Below, piece after piece: positions 18,462 through 28,243 of a stretch of 64,000 bases of DNA. The position numbers and the translations under genes were made by a program. Position 1 is the stretch's first letter. The number at the start of each line of letters is the position of its first letter. Origin of the DNA: Thermoplasmata archaeon (GTDB taxonomy: Archaea > Thermoplasmatota > DTKX01 > JAHFTX01); assembly GCA_023265395.1 (NCBI GenBank), contig JAHFTX010000001.1, positions 1 to 64,000 of the forward strand. Reading direction: 5' to 3'. The notes beneath the pieces were generated by a model that was given only the letters and a program-made list of their open reading frames with translations, had not been told where the DNA came from and ran no database searches.

Positions 18462-19867
18462 AGGCGCAGGGGAGCGCACCCATGATGGTCCAAGTCCAAC
18501 CTGGGGTTCCCCAGGGGATGGTCGCGGCCCCCCCTTCGAAGAGCCTCACGCACCGAGCCTTGGTCATCGGTGCGATCGGTGACGTCGCCAGCCACGTGGT
18601 CGGGCCATTGTGGGGCGAGGACACCATCGCGACCGCCCACGGGCTGGTCGCCATGGGGGCCATCGTCGAAGGGCACGTCGGGCAGGGAGACGTCCGCATC
18701 GCCCGAGGTCAGATGCTCGACCTCCGACTCGGCCTGCCGACCGCAGAGGTCGGTTGCGCCAATAGCGGCACGTCGCTGCGGCTGCTGACGGCTCTTGGTG
18801 CGACGGGGGACCGTCCGGTCCACCTCGACGGTGACTCCTCGTTGCGTCGCCGGCCCATGGGGCCGCTGCTGCACGCCCTGGCCTCCGCAGGCGTCGGAGT
18901 GATTCCCGCAGGGGCGAGCACAGCCCCCTTCCTCGTCCGCGGTCCATGGCGGAGTGAGGCCTTCACCATCGACGGTAGCGTCTCGAGCCAGTACGTCAGC
19001 GCGTTGTTGATCGCCGCTGCGGCTCGTGGAGGTCGCACCAGCCTCCAGGTCATCGGCAGGCTCGCGTCGGCGCCCTACGTAGGGTTGACCCTCGACTTGC
19101 TCGGACGCGCAGGCGTGCTGACCCGACCTCGCTCCCAGGGGGGGTGGGAGGTCGTCTCGGCAGGTCCGGTGCGAACACATTTGGGCCATCACCGCGTCGA
19201 GGCCGACTACAGCAGCGCCGCATTCCTGATGGTCGCCGCAGCGATTCACGGGAGAGCGATCACCCTACGCGGGCTCGATCCCAAGAGCCTCCAGGGTGAT
19301 CGGGCCATCGTGTCGGTGCTCGAACGGGTCGGTGCGAGCGTGCAGTGGAAGGAGGAGGGGACCGCAGCTTCGTCGCTGACGATCGTCGGTCCTGAGGGTC
19401 CGTTGCTGCCCTTCTCCGTCGATCTTGGGCGGTCACCGGACCTCTTCCCCATCCTGTGCGTCCTTGCAGCGACGACCGCCGGGAGTTGCACCCTCTCGGG
19501 TGCAGCGCAGCTGCGGGTGAAGGAGAGTGACCGGATCGCCACGACCCGGCGGCTGCTGGAGGCCGTCGGCGTGCGGGTGCAACAGCGGCTCGATGGGTTG
19601 GTGGTCGATGGGGTCGGGGGCGCCGCAGGCGAGCGGGTCCTCGGTGCGCACCTGCGGGGGACGGGACGGCTCGAACGTCCCATCGATACCGAAGGCGACC
19701 ATCGGATCCTGATGGCCGGTGCGATCCTGGCCAGCTGCAGCGAATCGCCACTGACCTTGCGGGGGATGGGTGCACACCGGGTGAGCTATCCCTCCTTCTT
19801 CGATGATCTCGAGCACCTGGGGATCCGCACCGCCGTCATCCCTGCGAGCACCGGGGGGAACCCATGA
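18458..19867 (+). CDS. aroA: 3-phosphoshikimate 1-carboxyvinyltransferase (EPSP synthase)
   Basis: A 469-residue EPSP synthase joining shikimate-3-phosphate and PEP. The motifs are APPSKSLTHRALVIG (substrate lysine and serine), NSGTSLRLLTAL, a central SQYVSALLIAAA, a catalytic Asp region VDLGRSPDLFPILCV and LRVKESDRIATT. Slightly longer than usual because of loops near the end. ATGA overlaps join it to aroK and aroC. Confidence 0.95.
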   Translation: MKAQGSAPMMVQVQPGVPQGMVAAPPSKSLTHRALVIGAIGDVASHVVGPLWGEDTIATAHGLVAMGAIVEGHVGQGDVRIARGQMLDLRLGLPTAEVGCANSGTSLRLLTALGATGDRPVHLDGDSSLRRRPMGPLLHALASAGVGVIPAGASTAPFLVRGPWRSEAFTIDGSVSSQYVSALLIAAAARGGRTSLQVIGRLASAPYVGLTLDLLGRAGVLTRPRSQGGWEVVSAGPVRTHLGHHRVEADYSSAAFLMVAAAIHGRAITLRGLDPKSLQGDRAIVSVLERVGASVQWKEEGTAASSLTIVGPEGPLLPFSVDLGRSPDLFPILCVLAATTAGSCTLSGAAQLRVKESDRIATTRRLLEAVGVRVQQRLDGLVVDGVGGAAGERVLGAHLRGTGRLERPIDTEGDHRILMAGAILASCSESPLTLRGMGAHRVSYPSFFDDLEHLGIRTAVIPASTGGNP

Positions 19868-21003
19868 ACACCTTCGGCGCCCTCTTCCGAATGACCGTCA
19901 TCGGTGAGTCCCACGGCCAGATGGTCGGCGTCGTCGTCGATGGCTGCCCTGCGGGGGTGCCGCTCGACCTGGCGGCCGTCCAGGTGCAGCTCGATCGTCG
20001 ACGGCCGGGGCGCAGCCTGCTGAGTTCCTCGCGCGATGAGAAGGATCGGGTTCGGGTCCTCAGCGGGTTGCATGGGGGTCGAACCAGCGGTGCCCCGCTG
20101 ACGATGGTGATCGACAATGGGGACATCGACAGCAGTTCCTACGAGCAGTTCCGTCATATCCCTCGGCCCGGACATGCCGACTATCCTGCGAGCGTGCGCT
20201 ATGGCGGGCACAACGACCACCGTGGTGGCGGGCAGTTCTCCGGGCGGCTGACGGCGTCCCTCGTGATGGCTGGAGCGGTCGCCCGGCAGGTGCTCTCCTG
20301 CCACGGGATCGAGATCGCCGCCCACACCCTCGAGGTCGGAGGGATCCGGGCCCCCGACCTCTCCTTCGATCAGGTGGTCGCTGGCAACTGCACCTCGGAG
20401 ACCGGATGCGCCGACAGCCCGACCGCAGCACGCATCGAGGAAGCCATCCTCGAGGCGCGTGAGGCCGGCGATTCACTCGGTGGGGTCGTCGAGGGTCGGG
20501 CGCGCGGTGTGCCACCGGGACTGGGTGATCCCTTGTTCCACAAGGTCGACGCGTACCTTGGGCAACTGCTCCTCTCCATCCCCGCCGTCAAGGCCGTAGC
20601 CTTCGGTGACGGCTTCTCCGCCGCCCGCATGCGCGGTTCCGAGCACAACGACCCGTATGAGGTCCGTGACGGCCTGATCGTGACCTCGACCAACCACGCG
20701 GGGGGGGTGCTTGGCGGTCTGACGACCGGCATGCCGCTGGTCGCGCAGGTCGTCATCAAGCCCACGAGCAGCATCGCACGGGAGCAACGGTCCGTCGATC
20801 TGCGGACGATGCAGCCGACGACCCTGCGGGTCGGCGGTCGGCACGACCCCTGTATCGTCCCGCGTGCCGTCCCGGTGGTCGAAGGCGCCTTCGCAGTCGT
20901 GTTGCTCGACCTGTTGTTGCGTCGGGGCGCCGATGTCCACCTCGAAGCAGACCACGGGCGCAACCATCCGGGCCGCCCCAAGGACGGCAGAGGGGACCGA
21001 TGA
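19864..21003 (+). CDS. aroC: Chorismate synthase
   Basis: A 379-residue FMN-dependent enzyme that eliminates phosphate from EPSP to form chorismate. Signatures are GESHGQMVGVVVDGCPAG at the N-terminus, GHNDHRGGGQFSGRLTA in the middle and GRHDPCIVPRAVPVVEG near the end. It overlaps aroA and the aspartokinase gene by four bases each. It completes the shikimate part of the run. Confidence 0.96.
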   Translation: MNTFGALFRMTVIGESHGQMVGVVVDGCPAGVPLDLAAVQVQLDRRRPGRSLLSSSRDEKDRVRVLSGLHGGRTSGAPLTMVIDNGDIDSSSYEQFRHIPRPGHADYPASVRYGGHNDHRGGGQFSGRLTASLVMAGAVARQVLSCHGIEIAAHTLEVGGIRAPDLSFDQVVAGNCTSETGCADSPTAARIEEAILEAREAGDSLGGVVEGRARGVPPGLGDPLFHKVDAYLGQLLLSIPAVKAVAFGDGFSAARMRGSEHNDPYEVRDGLIVTSTNHAGGVLGGLTTGMPLVAQVVIKPTSSIAREQRSVDLRTMQPTTLRVGGRHDPCIVPRAVPVVEGAFAVVLLDLLLRRGADVHLEADHGRNHPGRPKDGRGDR

Positions 21004-22415
21004 CGCTCGTCCTCAAGTTCGGCGGTAGCTGCGTCGGTGACGCGGGCATGGCCGCAAAGAGCCTGGCGATCATCGAGCAGACGCGTCAGCGGCAGCCGGC
21101 GGCCGAAGGCCTGCCCGTGGTCGCGGTGACATCGGCCCTCAGCGGGGTGACCGATCTGCTGGTGGGGCTCTGCGATGGGCTGGGGGAGCAACAGGTCTCC
21201 CGAACCCTTGGGGAGCTCCAGGCTCGCCACCAGGCGCTGCTGGCGGAGCTGGTCCCTGCGGGGGAGGTACGGGGCGCAGCCGCAGCGAGCATCGGCGAGC
21301 GCTTCGAGAAGGCCGAGCGCCTCCTCTTTGGGGCCGTCTACACCGAGGAGCTGACCCCGCGCACCCGCGACCTCGTGCTCTCGACGGGGGAGCGCGTGGC
21401 TGCCATCCTGTTGGCAGCGGCACTCCGCAGTCGACTGGGGGACCCCGGCGGACGTGCCGTCGACGCCGACGCCGCCGGAATGGTGGTGTCGCCTCACCAT
21501 GGTGCCGCCATCGTCCAGCTCGAGGAATCGTCTCGGCGGTTGCCCTCGTCGTTGCGTCAGGCCGGTCACGATGGCGCGATTCCGGTGCTCACCGGCTACT
21601 TCGGGATCACGCCCGAGGGTCATTGCGCGACCCTGGGGCGCAACGGGACTGACTACTCCGCCGCCGTCACCGCCTATGTGCTGGATGCGGAGCGTGTGGA
21701 GATCTGGAAGGATGTCGACGGCTTCTTGAGCGCCGATCCGCGGCTGGTGCCAGAGGCCTTCACCATCGACCGTCTCAACTACGATGAGGCCGAGGAGCTC
21801 GCCTACTTCGGTGCGCGGGTGCTCCACCCCCGTGCGGTCGAGGTCAGCAGGGCCCGGCAGATCCCCTTGGTCATCAAGGACCTCGACGCCCCCACAGCCC
21901 CGGGAACCCTCATCGGCCCCAATGGCGCGGTCCATGCCCAGGTGCTCAAGTCGGTGGCCTACCTGCCAGGGTTGTCGACCATCAAGGTCAGCGGGAGCGC
22001 CTGCGGCTACGAGCCGGGCACCCTCGAGCTGATCGCGGGGACGTTCCGGCAGGCCGGCGTCAACATCCTGAGCGCCACCACCTCCCAGACCTGTGTCTCC
22101 CTGCTGGTGAGTCGCCGCGAGATGGAGGTGGCGGTCAGGGCCCTCGAACGGCTGACCACCCATGGGGTCATCCAGCGCGTCGAGACCGATCCGCACACCG
22201 CGCTGGTGTGCGCCGTCGGAGCCGGACTGGGGTCGACCAAGGGGCTGGCCGCGCGGGTCTTCACGGCGGTGGCGCGGCGCAACATCAACGTCCACTTGAT
22301 CAGCGCGGGGGCTTCGATGGTCGCCTACCACTTCACCGTCCACGAGGATGACCTGACGGCAACGCTGCGAGCGGTCCATGCGGAGTTCTTCCCTTCAGCG
22401 CATCAGCGGGGATGA
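21000..22415 (+). CDS. lysC: Aspartate kinase with C-terminal ACT domains
   Basis: A 471-residue aspartokinase: KFGGSCVGD at the N-terminus, TGYFGITPEGHCATLGRNGTD, EIWKDVDGFLSADPR and FGARVLHPRAVE. Two ACT repeats follow (about residues 320-465), so allosteric control is likely. It makes aspartyl phosphate, the first step to aspartate semialdehyde. Its place inside the aro-trp run fits ADH synthase needing aspartate semialdehyde as a substrate. Aspartate-semialdehyde dehydrogenase is not in this window. Confidence 0.93.
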   Translation: MTLVLKFGGSCVGDAGMAAKSLAIIEQTRQRQPAAEGLPVVAVTSALSGVTDLLVGLCDGLGEQQVSRTLGELQARHQALLAELVPAGEVRGAAAASIGERFEKAERLLFGAVYTEELTPRTRDLVLSTGERVAAILLAAALRSRLGDPGGRAVDADAAGMVVSPHHGAAIVQLEESSRRLPSSLRQAGHDGAIPVLTGYFGITPEGHCATLGRNGTDYSAAVTAYVLDAERVEIWKDVDGFLSADPRLVPEAFTIDRLNYDEAEELAYFGARVLHPRAVEVSRARQIPLVIKDLDAPTAPGTLIGPNGAVHAQVLKSVAYLPGLSTIKVSGSACGYEPGTLELIAGTFRQAGVNILSATTSQTCVSLLVSRREMEVAVRALERLTTHGVIQRVETDPHTALVCAVGAGLGSTKGLAARVFTAVARRNINVHLISAGASMVAYHFTVHEDDLTATLRAVHAEFFPSAHQRG

Positions 22416-22419
22416 GCCG

Positions 22420-23805
22420 ATGATCCGCAAAGAGGTCCCCTACGTCGATCCCTTCACCCTCTACCGAGGGCTCCAGCGGACCTTTGGGGTCAGCTTCCTG
22501 CTCGAGAGCGCACCGGGGGACAACCGCTTCGTCGAGAGCTCCATCGTCGGTTTCGAGCCGGAACGCATCATCACCGTCCGCGATGGGCTCGTCAGCATCG
22601 ATGGCGATGAGCTCGCGGCGCCCCCGATGCAGGTGATCCGCTCACTGCTCGAGGAGCACGCCGTGCGTTCCGGGGGGCTCTCCACCGGTGGGCTGCGGTA
22701 CAATGGTGGGCTGGTCGGCTACATCGGCTGGGATTTCCTCGGCTGGTATGAGGACCTCCCCTCCCATGGTCCAGCGCCGCTGGGCATGCCCCAGCTGCAG
22801 TTGGGGCTGTACCTCGATGGGATCGTCATCGACCACCGACAGGGGAGCGCGATGTACTTCTCCCACGGGGAGGACCGCAGCGACTGCCTGAGCCTGGCGG
22901 AGGAGCACCATGAGCTGCTCGAGTTCCGCGGTGAGGTCGAGGAGCAGGACTGGGACGAGCAGGGCTACCGTGATGCGGTCGGGAAGGTCCAACGCGCCAT
23001 CTGCGCGGGGGAGGCGTTCCAGGTGGTCCTGGCTCGGCAACTGCGCGGATCCTACCGCGGCGATCCGTTGGACTTCTATGGCCGGCTACGTGCGCTCAAT
23101 CCCTCGCCCTACATGTACTTCCTCGACTTTGGCCCCTACAAGGTCGCCGGGTCAAGCCCAGAGACCCTCGTCAGCGTCCAGGGGACGACCGTGCGCTCCC
23201 ACCCGATCGCGGGCACGGTACCCTTGGGTGCGTCAGCAGCCGAGACCCAGCGCCTCGCGGCCCAGCTGCGCAGCGACCCAAAGGAACTGGCCGAGCACGC
23301 GATGCTCGTCGACCTCGCGCGCAATGACCTGGGGAAGGTCTGCCGATTCGGGTCCGTGCAGGTGACCGAGGACAAGGTGATCGAGCGGTTCTCGCACGTG
23401 CAGCACCTCGTCTCGGTCGTCGAAGGAGAGTTGGCCATGGGCAAGGATGCCCTCGATGCCCTGGAGGCGACCTTTCCCGCCGGGACCCTCAGCGGGGCGC
23501 CCAAGCTCCGAGCGGTCGAGCTGCTCCACGGGCTCGAGCCTTGGGGCCGGGGTGGCTATGGGGGGGTGGTCGGGTATCTTGCCCTCAATGGCAACCTCGA
23601 CACTGCCATCGCGATTCGCACGGGCTTCTTCGATGGCCTGCGCTTCCAACTCGCGGCAGGAGCCGGGATCACCGCAGGGAGCGTGCCAGCCAACGAGTGG
23701 CAGGAGACGACCCACAAGCTTGCTGCCCTCGAGGGGTTGCTGGGCGGATCGCCGCAGGATGGAGCGTACCGCGAGCGGTTGATGGACCGTCGACAGGCCT
23801 ACTGA
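22420..23805 (+). CDS. trpE: Anthranilate synthase component I
   Basis: A 461-residue chorismate-binding enzyme that makes anthranilate with TrpG. The N-terminal FLLESAPGD contains the LLES tryptophan-binding motif, which suggests feedback inhibition. The catalytic half shows AIRTGF, the PIAGTVPLG loop and TFPAGTLSGAPKLRA. The ATG at 22420 is 4 nt after the aspartokinase stop; the frame remains open 42 nt upstream, inside lysC. Confidence 0.95.
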   Translation: MIRKEVPYVDPFTLYRGLQRTFGVSFLLESAPGDNRFVESSIVGFEPERIITVRDGLVSIDGDELAAPPMQVIRSLLEEHAVRSGGLSTGGLRYNGGLVGYIGWDFLGWYEDLPSHGPAPLGMPQLQLGLYLDGIVIDHRQGSAMYFSHGEDRSDCLSLAEEHHELLEFRGEVEEQDWDEQGYRDAVGKVQRAICAGEAFQVVLARQLRGSYRGDPLDFYGRLRALNPSPYMYFLDFGPYKVAGSSPETLVSVQGTTVRSHPIAGTVPLGASAAETQRLAAQLRSDPKELAEHAMLVDLARNDLGKVCRFGSVQVTEDKVIERFSHVQHLVSVVEGELAMGKDALDALEATFPAGTLSGAPKLRAVELLHGLEPWGRGGYGGVVGYLALNGNLDTAIAIRTGFFDGLRFQLAAGAGITAGSVPANEWQETTHKLAALEGLLGGSPQDGAYRERLMDRRQAY

Positions 23806-23814
23806 GGATCGTCG

Positions 23815-24435
23815 ATGCCGGCTCCACGTCCGCACATCGTGGTCATCGACCATCGCGACTCCTTCGTCTACAACCTCGTCCAGGGTCTGGGGGACCTTGG
23901 TGCATCGGTGAGCGTGCTGCGCTCGGACCGTGCAGACCTCGCGATGGTCCGCGAGGCGAAACCCGATGCCATCGTCCTCTCGCCTGGTCCGGGCGACCCG
24001 CAGCTGGACCGGTGGTTCCGCCTAGGTCGCCAGATCGTCTTGGGGATGTCGAACGAACTTCCCATCCTGGGGGTCTGCCTGGGGCACCAGGGGATCGCCG
24101 CCGCCCTCGGTGGCCGCGTGGTGCCTGCGCCGGTGCTCGTGCATGGACAGGCGAGCGAGGTCCGGCACGATGGCGGGGGTGTGTTCACCGGTCTGCCTTC
24201 GCCCCTGACGGTCGGGAGGTATCACTCCCTGGTGGTCGAGGCGACCTCACTCCCGCCGAGCCTTCGGGGGACGGCATGGACGGCAGACGGGCTGCTCATG
24301 GGCCTGCGGCATGTCAGCGCACCACTCGAGGGCGTGCAGTTCCATCCTGAGTCGGTGCTCACCCCGCAGGGGAGCCCGATGCTCGCCAATTTCTTGCACC
24401 GAGTCCGCCGGTTCCGCGAGGTGGCCAATGGCTGA
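23815..24435 (+). CDS. trpG: Anthranilate synthase component II (glutamine amidotransferase)
   Basis: A 206-residue class I amidotransferase that feeds ammonia to TrpE. It has HIVVIDHRDSFVYNLVQ at the N-terminus, the oxyanion strand LSPGPGDP, the nucleophile in GVCLGHQGIA, and the His-Glu pair in FHPESVLTPQG. It starts 9 nt after trpE with a GAGGA ribosome-binding site. Its last 8 bases overlap trpD. Confidence 0.95.
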   Translation: MPAPRPHIVVIDHRDSFVYNLVQGLGDLGASVSVLRSDRADLAMVREAKPDAIVLSPGPGDPQLDRWFRLGRQIVLGMSNELPILGVCLGHQGIAAALGGRVVPAPVLVHGQASEVRHDGGGVFTGLPSPLTVGRYHSLVVEATSLPPSLRGTAWTADGLLMGLRHVSAPLEGVQFHPESVLTPQGSPMLANFLHRVRRFREVANG

Positions 24436-25498
24436 GAGGCCCCAGGGAGAGGCTGATGCCGACCAGGCGGTGCGCACGTCCATCGTGGCGCTGCAGCGCG
24501 GTCAGCATCTGGGACGGAGCGAGGCGGCGGAGCTGATGGGGCGGATCATCGACGGTTCCGTTGGCGCCGTTCCCTTGGCTGCCCTCCTGACGACCTACCA
24601 GGTCGTCCTCCCGCAGCTCGACGAACTCGTCGGCTTCTCCAGCGCGCTCCGCCGTGCTGCGACGAGGCTGCCCCGCTGCCCGATCGCCGATCTGGATGTC
24701 TGCGGCACGGGGGGTGCCCCCGTCAAATCCTTCAACGTCTCGACGACCGTGGCGTTCGTCGCCGCGGCTGCCGGTTGCACCGTCGCCAAGCACGGGAACC
24801 GGGCGAGTTCCAGTGGCTGCGGTTCAGCAGACGTCCTCGAAGCGCTCGGTTTCCCCTTGCAGATCCCACCTGCAGGAGCGGTGCGGTTGCTCCAAAGCTG
24901 CGGCGTCACCTTCCTCTTCGCGCCCTCCTTCCACGGCGGGGTGCGGCATGCGGCAGAGGTGCGCAAGGGGCTGGCTTCCCCGACCCTGTTCAACCTCCTA
25001 GGTCCGCTCGCGCACCCGCTCGGAGCCCGGACGCAGCTCGTTGGTGTCTTCTCTCCAGCCCTCGTCGAGACCATGGCTGCGGCAGTGATCGCCCTTGGGG
25101 CAGAGCGGGTGATGGCCGTCCACGGAGCGCCTGGGTTGGATGAGGCTTCGACCCTGGGTCAGAATCAGGTGAGCCTGCAGACTGCCCAGTCGAGCACCAC
25201 CCTCGAGGTACCACCCCCTTGGCCCTGCAGGCCATCGGACACGCCCACGGAGATCGGCCCGCTTCCACCGAAGGTCGCCGCTGCGATGGTGCGCTCCATC
25301 CTCGGAGGTGAACACCTCGAAAGCCCGCGCTCACGCATGGTCCAGTTCAATGGTGCGATGGCGCTGGTGGCGGCTGCGAGGTGTCGTACGATCGATGAGG
25401 GCGTGGCGCGGGCAGGGGAGATCCTGGCCTCAGGCGTCGCGTTGGAACTCCTCGATCGGTTCCTTGCAGAGGCGCAACGAAGGGGTGAGGCCCCATGA
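24428..25498 (+). CDS. trpD: Anthranilate phosphoribosyltransferase
   Basis: A 356-residue enzyme that joins anthranilate and PRPP. The PRPP motif DVCGTGGAPVKSFNVST and the KHGNRASSS loop are clear, followed by SPTLFNLLGPLAHP. The ATG at 24428 overlaps the trpG stop by 8 nt; the frame stays open upstream within trpG but without family similarity. Confidence 0.95.
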   Translation: MAERPQGEADADQAVRTSIVALQRGQHLGRSEAAELMGRIIDGSVGAVPLAALLTTYQVVLPQLDELVGFSSALRRAATRLPRCPIADLDVCGTGGAPVKSFNVSTTVAFVAAAAGCTVAKHGNRASSSGCGSADVLEALGFPLQIPPAGAVRLLQSCGVTFLFAPSFHGGVRHAAEVRKGLASPTLFNLLGPLAHPLGARTQLVGVFSPALVETMAAAVIALGAERVMAVHGAPGLDEASTLGQNQVSLQTAQSSTTLEVPPPWPCRPSDTPTEIGPLPPKVAAAMVRSILGGEHLESPRSRMVQFNGAMALVAAARCRTIDEGVARAGEILASGVALELLDRFLAEAQRRGEAP

Positions 25499-26331
25499 GC
25501 AGCGTCGATCAGCACCCCCAGGGGCCGGGTTCGGTCTTGCGGGCTCTGGTCACCCAGGCGCACGCCACGGTCGCGGCGGGTTACTACCATCTCGACCCGA
25601 AGCAGTCATCCGCTCCCGCTGCATCGGCGCGATTGGCGCCCGCCATCGAGCATGCCGCGGGCGTCGGTCATGTTCCGGTCATTGCCGAGCTCAAGCCCCG
25701 GGCCCCTTCTGCTGGCGCCCTCGTGCCACCGGGAGCAGATGTGCTTGGCCTCGAGAAGCGCCTCGTGACGTATCTGCAGGGTGGGGCGTGCGCCCTTTCG
25801 GTGCTGACCGAACCGACGAGCTTCGGTGGCGATCTGCAGACGCTTCGGATCGCGACGGGATTGGGAGTGCCCGTGCTCATGAAGGACATCATCGTCTCGA
25901 CCCGACAGTTGGATGCTGCCCAACACGCCGGCGCCTCCTCGGTCCTGTTGATCGTTGCGGCATTCGAAGGCCGTGCGAGAGGATCGGACCTCGTGGAGCT
26001 GATCGACGAGGCTCAGCGGCGGCACCTTGAGGTCGTGCTCGAGTGCGCGACACTGGAGGAGTACCGCTGGGCGCAGCGGGGACCGGCGGAGGTGTTGATG
26101 GTCAACAATCGTGACCTCCATACACTCGGCGTCGATGTGGAGAACACCGAACGAATACTCGCGGCCGCGCGCAAGGACCGGCCCGTCGTCAGCGCTTCGG
26201 GCATCGAGGACGTCGTGACGGTCCGGCGACTGCTCGGCGCCGGAGCCGACGCCGTGCTCGTTGGAACCGCCCTGATGCGCCAAAGGGACCCACTCCCCCT
26301 GCTCCGCTCACTGGTGGGGGCACGACCATGA
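25495..26331 (+). CDS. trpC: Indole-3-glycerol phosphate synthase
   Basis: A 278-residue (beta/alpha)8 enzyme that closes the indole ring. Visible elements are PVIAELKPRAPSAG (catalytic Glu and Lys), VLMKDIIVS, VMVNNRDLHTLGVD and the phosphate-binding GIEDVVTVRRLLGAGADAVL. It overlaps both neighbours by ATGA. Confidence 0.93.
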   Translation: MSSVDQHPQGPGSVLRALVTQAHATVAAGYYHLDPKQSSAPAASARLAPAIEHAAGVGHVPVIAELKPRAPSAGALVPPGADVLGLEKRLVTYLQGGACALSVLTEPTSFGGDLQTLRIATGLGVPVLMKDIIVSTRQLDAAQHAGASSVLLIVAAFEGRARGSDLVELIDEAQRRHLEVVLECATLEEYRWAQRGPAEVLMVNNRDLHTLGVDVENTERILAAARKDRPVVSASGIEDVVTVRRLLGAGADAVLVGTALMRQRDPLPLLRSLVGARP

Positions 26332-27005
26332 CCCTGCGGGTGAAGATCTGCGGTCTGGGGTCCGCCGCCGAGGTGGCGATGACCGCGGGCGCCGATGCCT
26401 GCGGCGTGATCGTCGAGAGCCCCGCCGCTGCCCGATCCCTCGCGCTGCCCAACGCGCGTGCCGTCCTCGAGAGCGTCCCCCGCGGTGTCCTACGGGTCGC
26501 GGTCACCACCTTGACCGACCCGGTCGCACTCGCAGACTTGGGGGCTTCCCTGCCCATCGACCTGTTGCAGCCCCACGCCGTGCGGAGTCTTACGGTGATG
26601 CAGCAGTTGCGTGCCCTCCTGCCAACCCGAGTGGGCCTCATCATCGTGGTCCCGATTCCCCCGGCAGGTGGAGGCGACGCTGCGATGCCTCGGTCCCAGG
26701 CCGGATCGCCCCCCCCCTTGCCCGACCTTGGTCGCGGATGGGTCCTGCTCGACACCCAAGGGACAGGCGGCACCGGCGGCACGGGCCTGCAAGGGGACTG
26801 GGGGCGGGCACGGGTGTTGCGTGACGGGATGCGGGACCGCCCGGTATTCCTAGCCGGCGGGCTGCGGCCTGACAACGTCGCAGCTGCGGTCCGATCGGTC
26901 CAGCCTGATGGAATCGACGCTTCGAGCGGCCTGGAGCGCGATGGTTCCAAGGACCCCTCCCTTATCTCGGCCCTCATCGATCGGGCACGCGAGGCGGCTC
27001 CATGA
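26328..27005 (+). CDS. trpF: Phosphoribosylanthranilate isomerase
   Basis: A 225-residue enzyme for the Amadori rearrangement before TrpC. The N-terminal [19 protein letters not shown] carries the catalytic cysteine, and [14 protein letters not shown] holds the catalytic Asp and the phosphate loop, followed by [15 protein letters not shown]. Somewhat divergent, but its position and motifs agree. Start and stop overlap trpC and trpB by 4 nt. Confidence 0.92.
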   Translation: MTLRVKICGLGSAAEVAMTAGADACGVIVESPAAARSLALPNARAVLESVPRGVLRVAVTTLTDPVALADLGASLPIDLLQPHAVRSLTVMQQLRALLPTRVGLIIVVPIPPAGGGDAAMPRSQAGSPPPLPDLGRGWVLLDTQGTGGTGGTGLQGDWGRARVLRDGMRDRPVFLAGGLRPDNVAAAVRSVQPDGIDASSGLERDGSKDPSLISALIDRAREAAP

Positions 27006-28243
27006 CCGATCGTCACCGACGAAGGCCCCCATCAGCCAAACGCCAGGGGCTCCCTCTGCGGTATCCCCCTAGAGGCAGGTTCGGTCCCTTCGGTGGCCAG
27101 TACGTCCCCGAGACGTTGATGCCAGCCCTCGAGCAGCTGGAGCGAGGGTTCCTGCAGGCCTGGGCAGATCGCACCTTCCGCGACGAGTTCGATCGGCTCG
27201 CGCGCCAGTACGGGGGCCGTCCGAGCCCCCTCTACCCAGCGGCTCGACTGACCCAGCACGCCGGGGGCGCCCAGATCCTCCTCAAACGTGAAGACCTCGT
27301 CCATGGCGGGGCGCACAAGTTCAACAACGTGCTCGGACAGGGACTGCTCGCCAAGCGTCTGGGCAAGCAGCGGATCATCGCCGAGACCGGTGCGGGGCAG
27401 CATGGCACTGCCACGGCGATGATCGGCGCGCTCCTTGGGCTCCCGGTGGAGGTCTACATGGGTGCAGTGGATGTCGAGCGCCAATCCCATAACGTCTATC
27501 GCATGCAACTGATGGGTGCCAAGGTAATCCCCGTCACCACGGGCACCCAGACCCTCAAGGACGCCATCAACGAAGCCCTTCGCGATTGGGTCGCCTCCGT
27601 CGAGACGACCCACTATCTGCTTGGCTCGGTGGTGGGCCCGCACCCCTACCCCGTGATGGTCCGCACCTTCGCCTCCTCCATCGGGATCGAGCTGCGCGAG
27701 CAGGTCCTGGCTCTGCAGGGCGCGCTCCCCGACCTCGTGATCGCCTGCGTGGGAGCTGGCTCCAATGCCCTGGGGACCTTCTCGGCCTTCATCGACGATT
27801 CCAGGGTCGGACTCCTGGGTGTCGAGGCAGGCGGCACAGGAAGGTCTGCCGGGCGCAACAGCGCGACGCTCTCCCTGGGGAGCCCGGGTGTGCTCCATGG
27901 TGCGCGCACCTACCTCTTGCAGGACCACGAGGGGCAGATCCAGCCGACCCATTCCATCGCCGCAGGCCTCGACTACCCCGGCGTCGGCCCGGAGCATGCC
28001 TACCTCAAGGAGCAGGGTCGTGCCCAGTACCGATCCGTCGATGACGCAGCGGCGTTGCGGGCATTCCACCTGCTGGCTCGTCTCGAAGGGATCCTGCCCG
28101 CGCTCGAGTCTGCTCACGCGCTCGCAGCCGCCCTCGAGGAGGCGGCGAGACGTCCTGCCGACGACGTCATCGTCGTCACCCTCAGTGGCCGTGGGGACAA
28201 GGACCTGATCACCGTCGCGGCGCGCTCGGGGGTCTCCCTCTGA
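27002..28243 (+). CDS. trpB: Tryptophan synthase beta chain
   Basis: A 413-residue PLP enzyme that condenses indole and serine. [17 protein letters not shown] opens the fold; the PLP lysine is in [28 protein letters not shown] binds the cofactor phosphate; the C-terminus has LSGRGDKD. This is the TrpB1 type that pairs with TrpA. The stop TGA overlaps a possible CTG start of trpA. Confidence 0.96.
   Translation: MTDRHRRRPPSAKRQGLPLRYPPRGRFGPFGGQYVPETLMPALEQLERGFLQAWADRTFRDEFDRLARQYGGRPSPLYPAARLTQHAGGAQILLKREDLVHGGAHKFNNVLGQGLLAKRLGKQRIIAETGAGQHGTATAMIGALLGLPVEVYMGAVDVERQSHNVYRMQLMGAKVIPVTTGTQTLKDAINEALRDWVASVETTHYLLGSVVGPHPYPVMVRTFASSIGIELREQVLALQGALPDLVIACVGAGSNALGTFSAFIDDSRVGLLGVEAGGTGRSAGRNSATLSLGSPGVLHGARTYLLQDHEGQIQPTHSIAAGLDYPGVGPEHAYLKEQGRAQYRSVDDAAALRAFHLLARLEGILPALESAHALAAALEEAARRPADDVIVVTLSGRGDKDLITVAARSGVSL

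Noticed and set aside
20370-22379. A 669-codon minus-strand frame over aroC and the aspartokinase gene
   Set aside because: Antisense to two clearly identified genes; no motif.
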